From Chloroflexus sp. MS-G (GTDB taxonomy: Bacteria > Chloroflexota > Chloroflexia > Chloroflexales > Chloroflexaceae), in assembly GCF_000735195.1 (NCBI RefSeq), contig NZ_JPIM01000036.1, positions 1 to 39,155 of the forward strand: DNA of 39,155 nucleotides. The letters are read 5' to 3'. The notes under the pieces are model-generated. The model saw only the letters and a program-made list of their open reading frames with translations. It was not told the DNA's origin and ran no database searches. Positions within the stretch are counted from its first letter, which is position 1. Every line of letters begins with the position of its first letter. Shown here in pieces: positions 31,774 to 39,155 of this stretch. The translations under genes and the position numbers were made by a program.

Positions 31774-34527
31774 CTAAGGAATAAGGCCAAGTCGACGGCC
31801 ACGAGCCACTGCCTGTGTGCGTGAAGCAACACCTAATTTGCTGAAAATGTTGTTAATATGTGATTTCACGGTACTCACGGCAATAATCAATTTGGCAGCG
31901 ATTTCGTGGTTGCTGCGCCCTTCTGCCATCAGACGCAGAACCTCGATTTCACGCTGACTCAATGGTTCGGATAAGTCATTCGATGTGGGTGAGGTGGGGA
32001 TGACCATCGACGATAGGTCATCGTTTTCAAACAGCGAGAAAATATATTCACCAAACGATGATAGCTGTTGACGATTCGCGAGCTGGCTGAGGATGCGGCG
32101 AAGTGGTTCACCTGCTTGCGAAAATGGTGCCACGATTCGTTCACCGGCAGCTAGTTCGAGGGCAGACATGATTGGCTCGGTGGCATCTTCACCAGCGGCT
32201 GCCAGCGCTAACCCGCGTAGCAGTGCTGCATCAAAGGGTAACAGGGTCTGCCAGAGTGCTCTTCCTGACAGTTCTCTCAGTTCAGTGGCCAGTTCACGGA
32301 GGGCCTGCACATCACCATTCGCAGTACCTTGAGCCAGCCGCCATTCATACTGTGCACGAGTGATATGCTCGCGTGCGTAGAAGATGGCCGTCGGCAGGTA
32401 GTAAAATTCTTGCGCTACCGATACGCTCTTTGTCAGTAGTTGTCTGGCCGCCGTTATATCTCCCTGTTCGAGCAGGATTTGTCCTTCCAGACCATCTAGT
32501 ACTGCTAGTACCCAATGAACCTGACGTTGTTGAGCCAGAAAGCGAGTCTGACGGATCACACGTAGCGCACCAGTCAGATCGCCTCGCGATCGGGCAACTC
32601 GTGCCATAACAATCAAGAGACAGAGATAGCTGGTGATCTGCCCTGACTTAATCAAACTTTCAGCCTCGGCGAGTGCTGGTAAAGCGCCAGCAAATTCGTG
32701 GCGGATATGGTAGAGTTCGGTAAGCCCCAGAAAAGACAATCCGATACCCGGAACGGTTTGATTGCGATAGCGACGCATGGTCTGTTCGAGTGTATCACGA
32801 CAGGCGTGAATTGCCGTACTGAATGCGCCGCGCAGCATAAGGGTATAGGCATAATCACTACTTGCCAGTGCAGAAATATACGGCAGGCCAGCGTTCAAAC
32901 CATTGATCATCGCTTCCTTGAAAGCTTGCTCGGCCTGTGATAGATAGCCCTGGGCAAGATAGACGTAACCTAAGTCTTTAGCCACGCGCATTCGCAACGA
33001 TTGATAGTCACTTTGTAACCAGTTCAGGGCTTGTTTTCCCTCGCTGAGCGCCTGTGCGATATTGCCCTGTAAGATTGCCAGTCGCAAACGCACGGCGCTC
33101 AGTTCGCCACGTAAGTTTGCAATGAGGCCAATCGGTGTAGCGGTACCGCTCGCGACATCGGCCAACGCACGTTCGGCCACTGCAATCCAATGGGAGGCTT
33201 CTTCGGCCTGATAATTGGTGGTAGCCAGCCAGGCTCGTAACAGAGCTATGCGGGGATGCTGTTCAAAAGCCTCTTCTGGAATAGCGGGTAACCATCGACG
33301 AAGGGTCTCCTCACTAACCTGCGAGATAATTGCCAGTCCATTTGGTTCGAGCATAGCCACGATGTCATCAATGGCCTGTGCCTGCAAGGCGTGATGAACT
33401 GCCTGAACGAGCATTCCATGCGCGGCGTACCAGACGCCTGCACGACGATGGAGCGTGGCGACCTGCTCTGGCGAACAACCCACTACTAACCGCTCACGCA
33501 AGACGTCGGCGAACAAACGATGGTACCGGTACCAGACTCGCTCGGTGTCAAGTGGAAACAAGAAAAGATTGTTGCGTTCCAGTTCCGTGAGGAGTGATTG
33601 ACTGTACGATTGCGCCGATTGTCCACCCGTCGTATAGTCACTTACGCCAAGCACTGCATCACACAGTGCACCACATAACCGTTCGAGAATCGAGGTTTGT
33701 AACAGGAACTGTTGTAGATGAGGGGGTAATTGGTTGAAGACATCTTCAATCAGATAATCTGCCACGTAACGATTACTGGGAATAGGATCATCAATCACTT
33801 CTCCCCGATTTATACGATCACGCAATGCCAGGGCAGCCAGTTGTAAGCCCGCCGGCCATCCTTCAGTGCTCTCTAACAAGGTGACAATCTGTTCGCGATT
33901 GAGAGGCAGTTCCATTATTTCCAGGAGGAACGTTGCAGTCTCTTCTGGATTGAAAGCCAGATCAAAACTACGCAATTCGGCCAGATAACCGCGTGCTCGC
34001 CAGCGTGCTAGCGGCAAGGGTGGATCGCTCCGGCTGAGAATGATCAGATGGCACAGGGGTGGAAGATGATCGACCAGAAATGTGATCATGTGGTGGATGT
34101 GCGAATCAGTGATCAGATGGTAATTATCCAGCGCAATGATTGTGGGGCTAGCTGTTTCGGCCAGATTATTGAGCAATTCCGCACACCATTGTTCAACATC
34201 GATCTCACTATCTTCGTTGATAAACGCTTGTAATCGATCACGCCGCTTGTCAGGCAGATGATGGAGTGCTGCGAGCAGATACGCAAGCATACGGCGAATG
34301 TCATTATCGGTACTATCGAGACTGACCCAGGCAATATATGGCCATTCTTTACGAGCCTCAACAAGCCATTCGGCCAGGAGTGATGTCTTACCATACCCTG
34401 CTGGGGCTGCAATCAAGACGAGTCGTCGATGCAGGGCCAGTCGTAGACGTTCGTGTAAGCGCGGGCGGGCGAGCAAGAAAGGGAGAGCTTCTGGTGGCTG
34501 TAATTTGGTGCGCACAAGCGGCATCAT
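31774..34527 (-). CDS. MalT-like large ATP-binding LuxR-family (LAL) transcription regulator
   Basis: 917 residues from ATG 34525-34527, preceded by GGAGGTGG; longer starts in the same frame lack that spacing. The N-terminus has the MalT-type entry [25 protein letters not shown], and the Walker A motif APAGYGKTS is at 41-49. NTPase features follow ([44 protein letters not shown]), then a long helical TPR-like sensor region. The last 60 residues are a LuxR helix-turn-helix ([20 protein letters not shown] through [17 protein letters not shown]). Such proteins usually bind a sugar and ATP and then activate uptake or catabolic genes. It is divergent from the chvE-gguA-gguB operon, its most likely target. 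Confidence 0.9.
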   Translation of the reverse strand: MMPLVRTKLQPPEALPFLLARPRLHERLRLALHRRLVLIAAPAGYGKTSLLAEWLVEARKEWPYIAWVSLDSTDNDIRRMLAYLLAALHHLPDKRRDRLQAFINEDSEIDVEQWCAELLNNLAETASPTIIALDNYHLITDSHIHHMITFLVDHLPPLCHLIILSRSDPPLPLARWRARGYLAELRSFDLAFNPEETATFLLEIMELPLNREQIVTLLESTEGWPAGLQLAALALRDRINRGEVIDDPIPSNRYVADYLIEDVFNQLPPHLQQFLLQTSILERLCGALCDAVLGVSDYTTGGQSAQSYSQSLLTELERNNLFLFPLDTERVWYRYHRLFADVLRERLVVGCSPEQVATLHRRAGVWYAAHGMLVQAVHHALQAQAIDDIVAMLEPNGLAIISQVSEETLRRWLPAIPEEAFEQHPRIALLRAWLATTNYQAEEASHWIAVAERALADVASGTATPIGLIANLRGELSAVRLRLAILQGNIAQALSEGKQALNWLQSDYQSLRMRVAKDLGYVYLAQGYLSQAEQAFKEAMINGLNAGLPYISALASSDYAYTLMLRGAFSTAIHACRDTLEQTMRRYRNQTVPGIGLSFLGLTELYHIRHEFAGALPALAEAESLIKSGQITSYLCLLIVMARVARSRGDLTGALRVIRQTRFLAQQRQVHWVLAVLDGLEGQILLEQGDITAARQLLTKSVSVAQEFYYLPTAIFYAREHITRAQYEWRLAQGTANGDVQALRELATELRELSGRALWQTLLPFDAALLRGLALAAAGEDATEPIMSALELAAGERIVAPFSQAGEPLRRILSQLANRQQLSSFGEYIFSLFENDDLSSMVIPTSPTSNDLSEPLSQREIEVLRLMAEGRSNHEIAAKLIIAVSTVKSHINNIFSKLGVASRTQAVARGRRLGLIP

Positions 34528-34594
34528 TATGCCACCTCCGTGCAATGATCATTGGTGAGACGATCACAGGTTGAAATATCGTTGCATCTTCTAG

Positions 34595-34615
34595 TCTACC
34601 ATAGCTGATGGTAGA
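34595..34615. promoter_or_regulatory. operator-like palindrome in the LAL-chvE intergenic region
   Basis: TCTACCAT (34595-34602) and ATGGTAGA (34608-34615) form a perfect 8-bp inverted repeat with a five-base centre. It lies about 70 bp upstream of the regulator's start, where its promoter should be. Confidence 0.45.
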
Positions 34616-34701
34616 ACGGTAGGTCATTGCCAGCAGGCCAGCCGAAGCCCTCCGTGCTTCTCGACGCTCTCTTTTCTCACGCCTCACAACTTAAGGGTTT
34701 T

Positions 34702-34748
34702 CCCCTAATTTCCTCTTAGGGGTAACTCCCCAACGGATTTCAGGGGTA
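34702..34748. promoter_or_regulatory. AGGGG-rich repeat cluster upstream of the sugar transporter
   Basis: CCCCTAA (34702-34708) mirrors TTAGGGG (34716-34722). AGGGGTA occurs twice (34718-34724 and 34742-34748), with CTCCCC between them. MalT-type activators bind short G-rich asymmetric boxes in several copies, so these are candidate sites for the divergent LAL regulator. No clear -35/-10 pair was identified in 34749-34905. A good ribosome-site sequence (AAGGAGGTG, 34817-34825) has no start codon at a suitable distance. Confidence 0.4.
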
Positions 34749-34905
34749 GGCTGCTAGGCAAGTCGTATGGATCGTGCTTCAATAGCACCATCTGAATGCT
34801 GTCCTGCAATCGACACAAGGAGGTGTATCTACCGGCAAAGAAACGCTGTTTGTGGTTTAGTGCATTGCTCTGTTGTGTTGCCTTTTTACCTCAAGGAGGA
34901 ATGTG

Positions 34906-36054
34906 ATGTCAAAGAAGACTCTGTGGCTCATGCTGTCTTTGTTGACAGCCTTTGTGTTCCTACTGACTGCCTGTGGCGGCAGCAATACCGGTAATACCGG
35001 TGGAAGCAGTGGTGGTAGTACCGGTGGATCGAGCCAAAAACTTGCGGTTGGTATTGTCCTCCCGACTAAAGATGAACCCCGCTGGATTCAAGACGAAACC
35101 CGTTTCCGAGAGGCGCTCCAGCAGGCTGGTTACCAGGTTGAAATTCTCTTCAGCCAGGGTTCATCGGCGAAGGAAAAGGAGAATGTTGAGGCGCTGATTT
35201 CTAAGGGTATCAAGGTACTGATCATCTGCCCACACGATGGTACCGCCGCTGCTGCTGCGGCCGAGGCTGCACGCGCTGCTGGCGTAAAGGTCATCTCGTA
35301 TGACCGCTTGATCCGCGAGACTGACGCGGTTGATTATTATGTGACCTTCGATAGCATTGCGGTAGGTGCCCAACAGGCGCAGTACCTGGTCGATCACGCT
35401 AGTGGCAGTGGCAATCCGCTCTACCTCTACGCCGGTGCTGCCTCTGACAACAACGCTTTCCTCTTCTTCGAGGGGGCATGGAAGGTTCTGCAGCCCAAGA
35501 TTGCTGACGGTACCTTTGTGATCAAGAACTCCAGTGAGGCGGTTGCCTTGCAGAATAAGCTCAATCTGACCCGTGATGAGATGGCAAAGATTATCGGTCA
35601 GGTCACGACGAACTGGGATTTCAACACGGCTAAGAATCTGGCCGAAGCGAATCTGACCGCTGTTACTGCCGCTGATAAGGGCAAGGTCTATATTCTCGCA
35701 CCAAACGACGGTACGGCGCGGGCGATTGCCGATGCCTTTGCCGCTGATAAAGATGTTACCCAGTATTTTGTGACCGGCCAGGACGCTGAGAAGGCTTCGG
35801 TGCAGTATATCATCGATGGCCGCCAGTCGATGACCGTGTTTAAGGATGTGCGGACACTGGTGAAAGATGCGATCAAGGCTGCGGTTGCTCTGCTCGAAAA
35901 TAAGCAGCCTGAAGCGCGTGGTTCCTACAACAACGGGAAGAAGGACGTGCCCGCTATCCAATCGCCAGTTGTGACGGTGACACGTGAGAATGTGCGTGCT
36001 GCATTGATCGACTCGGGTTACTATAACGCTAGCGACTTCACCAATCTGCCCTGA
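34906..36054 (+). CDS. chvE: ChvE-like sugar-binding lipoprotein of an ABC transporter
   Basis: 382 residues. ATG 34906 is chosen because AAGGAGGA (34893-34900) lies five bases before it; an ATG at 34901 runs straight into TGA. The lipoprotein signal MSKKTLWLMLSLLTAFVFLL is followed by TAC with the lipidated Cys at 23, and then a Gly/Ser/Thr-rich linker. The periplasmic-binding-protein fold I body shows AVGIVLPTKDEPRWIQDETRF, LIICPHDGTAAAAAAEAA, VKVISYDRLIR, and YILAPNDGTARAIADAF with YFVTGQDAEKASVQYI. This matches the ChvE/XylF-type multiple-sugar receptors for aldose monosaccharides. It is the first gene of a transporter operon, with a hairpin before gguA. Confidence 0.9.
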   Translation: MSKKTLWLMLSLLTAFVFLLTACGGSNTGNTGGSSGGSTGGSSQKLAVGIVLPTKDEPRWIQDETRFREALQQAGYQVEILFSQGSSAKEKENVEALISKGIKVLIICPHDGTAAAAAAEAARAAGVKVISYDRLIRETDAVDYYVTFDSIAVGAQQAQYLVDHASGSGNPLYLYAGAASDNNAFLFFEGAWKVLQPKIADGTFVIKNSSEAVALQNKLNLTRDEMAKIIGQVTTNWDFNTAKNLAEANLTAVTAADKGKVYILAPNDGTARAIADAFAADKDVTQYFVTGQDAEKASVQYIIDGRQSMTVFKDVRTLVKDAIKAAVALLENKQPEARGSYNNGKKDVPAIQSPVVTVTRENVRAALIDSGYYNASDFTNLP

Positions 36055-36073
36055 TCATAGCCTCTTCTGGTAG

Positions 36074-36107
36074 GCGACTGGAATTGTTGAGAGACAATTC
36101 CAGTCGC
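36074..36107 (+). other. 14-bp perfect intercistronic hairpin
   Basis: GCGACTGGAATTGT (36074-36087) pairs perfectly with 36094-36107 around TGAGAG, with no T-run after it. It is 20 bp past the chvE stop. Such stems often protect the upstream message or partly stop transcription, allowing more binding protein than ATPase to be made. Confidence 0.65.
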
Positions 36108-36173
36108 TCAAGCGTACCAGCACAGGCGATACAAAGACTATACATCCAGTACAAAAGTATAAGGCGGTGTAGC

Positions 36174-37697
36174 ATGGAAACCCCGATTCTGGAAATGCGC
36201 CAGATTACCAAAGAATTCCCCGGTGTGCGTGCGCTTGATAACGTTACTTTCAGTGTCAAACGGGGCGAAATTCATTGTCTGGTGGGCGAAAATGGCGCCG
36301 GTAAATCAACGTTGATGAAAATCTTGAGCGGTGTCTATCCATACGGGTCGTACAGTGGCGAGATTTTGATAAATGGTCAGTCGCAGCGTTTCTTTGGCAT
36401 CGCTGATAGCGAGCGGGTTGGCATTGGCATCATTTATCAAGAACTGGCGCTTGTTCCAGAAATGACAATCTACGAAAATATCTTTCTCGGTCATGAAATC
36501 TGTCGGAATGGTATTATCGATTGGAATGAAACCATCCGCCAGGCTAACGAGGTACTGCGCAAAGTGCGTTTAGCTGTGAATCCGGCAACTAAAATTCGTG
36601 ATCTGGGGGTTGGCATCCAGCAATTGGTTGAAATTGCCAAGGCATTGAGTCGTGAAGTAAAGATTCTCATTCTCGATGAACCTACAGCAGCACTTAATGA
36701 GGATGATAGTGAGAATCTGTTGAACTTACTGCGTGAACTCCGCGATCAGGGTGTTACATGCATTCTTATCTCACATAAACTCAAAGAGGTGCTGTCGGTA
36801 GCAGACACAGTTACGGTGCTCCGTGATGGTAAGACGGTTTGCACACTTGACGCCCATAACGGTGAGGTCAACGAACAGGCACTGATTCGGAATATGGTCG
36901 GACGTGAAATTACTAATATCTATCCACCACGCAATCGCCGGGTCAGTGACGATGTCGTGCTTGAGTTACGCAACTGGACAGTTTATTCACCGGAGGCCGG
37001 ACGTTATTTGTTGCGTGATGTAAATCTGCACGTCCGTCGTGGCGAGATCGTTGGTCTGGCCGGACTGATGGGCGCCGGTCGGACTGAACTGGCTCTCAGC
37101 CTGTTCGGCAATGCACCAGGGTATCACATCAGCGGCGAACTATGGCTCAAAGGTCGTAAACGTACCTTCCACCATCCGCGTGAAGCCATTGCTGCCGGAA
37201 TGGCCTATGTGTCTGAGGATCGCAAGACCAAGGGTCTGATCCTGATTCAAGACGTGCGCCAAAATCTTACCCTGGCTAACCTGAGAGCACTGGCGAACAA
37301 TGGGGTAATCGACCGGAATGCCGAAATTCAAATCGCCGAGAAATATCGTCAGTCACTGAACATCAAGACTCCCACCATTGAACAGCCGGTCGGGAATCTC
37401 AGTGGTGGTAATCAGCAAAAGGTGTGTCTCGGCAAGTGGCTCTTCGTGCAGCCTGATGTTCTTATCCTCGATGAACCAACCCGCGGTATTGACGTAGGAG
37501 CGAAGTATGAAATCTACCAGTTGATGAATCGGCTGGTCGAAGATGGCATGAGCATCATCATGATCTCATCAGAATTGCCAGAAGTTCTTGGCATGAGTGA
37601 CCGGGTCTATGTCGTCTCTGGAGGTCGAATCAAAGGTGAATTATCAATTGCCGAGGCAACTCAGGAAAAGATTATGGCGCTGGCCGTTGATTATTAA
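36174..37697 (+). CDS. gguA: sugar ABC transporter ATP-binding protein with two ABC domains
   Basis: 507 residues from ATG 36174; the frame is open upstream, but this start begins the typical METPILEMRQITKEFPGVRAL. Two fused ABC domains are seen. The first has Walker A GENGAGKS (38-45), Q-loop IYQELALVPEMTIYENI, signature LGVGIQQLVEIAKAL, and Walker B ILILDEPTAAL. The second has the usual degenerate Walker A (GLMGAGRTE), then SEDRKTKGL, signature LSGGNQQK at about 408-415, and VLILDEPTRGIDVGAKYEIY. This layout is that of monosaccharide importers (XylG, MglA, GguA). The second P-loop is degenerate in this family as a rule, not as damage. The following permease gene starts 67 bp on. Confidence 0.93.
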   Translation: METPILEMRQITKEFPGVRALDNVTFSVKRGEIHCLVGENGAGKSTLMKILSGVYPYGSYSGEILINGQSQRFFGIADSERVGIGIIYQELALVPEMTIYENIFLGHEICRNGIIDWNETIRQANEVLRKVRLAVNPATKIRDLGVGIQQLVEIAKALSREVKILILDEPTAALNEDDSENLLNLLRELRDQGVTCILISHKLKEVLSVADTVTVLRDGKTVCTLDAHNGEVNEQALIRNMVGREITNIYPPRNRRVSDDVVLELRNWTVYSPEAGRYLLRDVNLHVRRGEIVGLAGLMGAGRTELALSLFGNAPGYHISGELWLKGRKRTFHHPREAIAAGMAYVSEDRKTKGLILIQDVRQNLTLANLRALANNGVIDRNAEIQIAEKYRQSLNIKTPTIEQPVGNLSGGNQQKVCLGKWLFVQPDVLILDEPTRGIDVGAKYEIYQLMNRLVEDGMSIIMISSELPEVLGMSDRVYVVSGGRIKGELSIAEATQEKIMALAVDY

Positions 37698-37764
37698 TGC
37701 TGTACAAGTTACCGACTGATATATCAGATGAAATATCGCCACCGAACATAGCAGGAGAGGTACC

Positions 37765-38979
37765 ATGACGACCAGAGCACAGGTCAAACAGACAACATTT
37801 CTGAGCAATCTACAACGAGTATTGGGGCAAAATATCCGGCAATACGGCATGTTCATTGCCTTGTTTGTTATCATGATCATTTTTTCGATCACGACTAATG
37901 GTATCTTTATCTCATCTCGTAATCTGAGTAATTTGATCAACCAGACCGGCTACATTGCAGTGTTAGCAGTTGGTATGACGCTGGTGATCGTGATCCGCCA
38001 TATTGACCTCTCGGTTGGTTTTCTGGCCGGTTTTCTGGGTGCAGTGGCAGCAATTGCTCTGCGTTTTTGGGAATTACCAACCATTGTTGTAGTGCCGATG
38101 GTCATGGTGATGGGCATGCTTGCCGGTTTACTGACCGCTTTGCCGGTGGCAGAGTTGAAAATACCATCGTTTGTTGCTTCGCTGGCCGGCTGGTTAATTT
38201 ACCGTGGTGCATTACAACTGGTTACCGCCGGTACCGGAACGATTATCATCGAAGACGAAACGTTCAACGCGATTGGCAATGGCTTCATTCCCGATGTCCC
38301 GTTCAGTCTGGTACCTGGCTACCATACCCTCACCTTATTGCTTGGTCTGGTGGCAATTGTTGCCTACGTTTTGAGCGAAGTACGTACCCGCAGCAAGAAG
38401 CTGTCGTACAATTTCGAGGTCTTACCCCTCGATATGTTTGTACTCAAACTGGTCTTCATTTCGACCCTTATTGGTCTCCTGGCGTGGATCATGGCCGGTT
38501 ACAATGGTCTTTCGTGGACGATGGTCATTGTGCTGGTCGTTGTCGCAATCTATCATTTCGTCACGACGCAGACTGTCCTTGGTCGGCATATTTATGCGGT
38601 TGGCGGTAACCCCGAAGCCGCCGAGTTGAGCGGGATCAGTGTCAAGCGGATTACCTATATCGTCTTTGCCTCGATGGGAATGCTCTCGGCGTTGTCGGGG
38701 GTGTTGTTTGCTTCGCGTCTACGCTCGGCAACGACGACTGCCGGTACGCTGTTTGAGCTTGATGCAATTGCTGCGGCCTATATCGGGGGAGTATCAGCAG
38801 CCGGTGGCGTCGGGAATGTTATTGGCTCGATCATCGGTGCGTTGGTCTATGTATCGTTGACCAGTGGCATGAACCTGATGGGTATCGATATTGCGTATCA
38901 ATACATCGTGCGCGGTCTGGTGCTGGTCGCAGCGGTGATCTTTGATGTGACAACCCGTCGGCGTGGTCGGGCAGGGTAA
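37765..38979 (+). CDS. gguB: sugar ABC transporter permease
   Basis: 404 residues from ATG 37765, with GCAGGAGAGG upstream. It has about ten membrane segments of the BPD_transp_2 type: NLSNLINQTGYIAVLAVGM, LVIVIRHIDLSVGFLAGFLG, IPSFVASLAGWLIYRGALQL, and the coupling segment GGNPEAAELSGISVKRITY, then FELDAIAAAYIGGVSAAGGVG. These are the family's hallmark motifs in XylH/GguB permeases. The enlarged loop near residues 195-230 is usual for the GguB branch. With chvE and gguA it forms a complete importer: binding lipoprotein, double ATPase, permease. It is the last recognisable gene of the window. Confidence 0.93.
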   Translation: MTTRAQVKQTTFLSNLQRVLGQNIRQYGMFIALFVIMIIFSITTNGIFISSRNLSNLINQTGYIAVLAVGMTLVIVIRHIDLSVGFLAGFLGAVAAIALRFWELPTIVVVPMVMVMGMLAGLLTALPVAELKIPSFVASLAGWLIYRGALQLVTAGTGTIIIEDETFNAIGNGFIPDVPFSLVPGYHTLTLLLGLVAIVAYVLSEVRTRSKKLSYNFEVLPLDMFVLKLVFISTLIGLLAWIMAGYNGLSWTMVIVLVVVAIYHFVTTQTVLGRHIYAVGGNPEAAELSGISVKRITYIVFASMGMLSALSGVLFASRLRSATTTAGTLFELDAIAAAYIGGVSAAGGVGNVIGSIIGALVYVSLTSGMNLMGIDIAYQYIVRGLVLVAAVIFDVTTRRRGRAG

Positions 38980-39077
38980 GTCTGGTAGACCTATCGGCGG
39001 GAGACGTCATCGCAGTGGTGCGCAGGTGGAGTCGACACAACCCTCCAGGCTACCCCGCGAGCGTCACTCCCTTAGCC

Positions 39078-39155
39078 TCCCGCTTGCGAGCGGCTTGCCA
39101 AGCTGCCTGCGGGCAGGAGATAGAACGTAGAGGCGGCTTTCCAAGCCGCCCGCTG
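39078..39155. repeat. palindromic repeat DNA after gguB
   Basis: GCGGCTT-GCC-AAGCTGC (39090-39106) and the perfect GGCGGCTT-TCC-AAGCCGCC (39132-39150) are two related hairpins, about 40 bp apart. The second is preceded by GTAGA, giving it the GTAG-plus-palindrome look of a REP. The element continues off the window edge. It could also help end the gguB transcript, but no T-run follows. Confidence 0.5.

Noticed and set aside
34817..34825. AAGGAGGTG, a strong ribosome-site sequence far upstream of chvE
   Set aside because: No ATG, GTG, or TTG at a usable distance starts a meaningful frame; chvE has its own AAGGAGGA at 34893.
35161..35961. 266-residue open frame on the - strand
   Set aside because: Antisense to the ChvE-like gene, which has a ribosome site, lipobox, and family motifs.

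Overview
The window looks like a chromosomal segment of a filamentous anoxygenic phototroph of the Chloroflexus type (Chloroflexota). I infer this from the style of the proteins rather than from any search: large GT-C-like membrane proteins with an extracellular tail module typical of Chloroflexota, a MalT-like LuxR regulator, a ChvE/GguAB sugar transporter, moderately GC-rich coding sequence, and strong sigma-70-type promoters. Genes run on both strands.

Layout. 1-3571 (+): the 3' end of an acyl-CoA carboxylase carboxyltransferase gene, a DUF58 protein, psuG, and an RpoD/SigA-family sigma factor with its own consensus promoter and a palindrome at the predicted transcription start. 3821-8336: an accessory island of broken and mobile DNA. 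It holds a decayed IS5-family element, remnants of three genes of a DUF1156 methylase / AlbA_2 / DUF499 defence-type cluster, a REP-associated tyrosine transposase (RAYT) with its GTAG palindromes inserted between those remnants, and a decayed IS66-family element. 8396-12755 (+): a CAU tRNA with its own promoter and terminator, then the conserved tilS-hpt-ftsH block. 12892-16849: a GT-C-like membrane protein (-) divergent from an aminotransferase and a small tail-anchored protein (+). 16993-28456: envelope genes. These are two paralogous large polytopic proteins, two GT4 glycosyltransferases in a tightly overlapping operon, a secreted/membrane protein coupled to an ABC-2-like permease, and a membrane-tethered LuxR-HTH/Kelch protein divergent from that pair. 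28625-31453: a stand-alone four-repeat MshEN-like protein (-), divergent from a homoserine dehydrogenase gene whose 3' end has been overwritten by a second copy of the IS5-family element. 31774-38979: a MalT-like LuxR (LAL) regulator (-) divergent from a chvE-gguA-gguB sugar ABC transporter operon (+). The window ends in palindromic repeat DNA.

How the parts fit. The housekeeping blocks (sigma factor; tRNA-tilS-hpt-ftsH) flank an island where foreign genes landed and then decayed. The centre of the window is probably devoted to cell-surface glycan or polymer assembly and envelope sensing. The right end is a sugar uptake operon with its likely regulator. The most interesting points are the membrane-tethered LuxR-Kelch protein, the ATPase-less MshEN repeat protein (candidate c-di-GMP binder), the RAYT with cognate palindromes inside a defence-gene graveyard, and the IS5 pair, which shares one frameshift site, has independent nonsense mutations, and has rewritten the end of the homoserine dehydrogenase gene.
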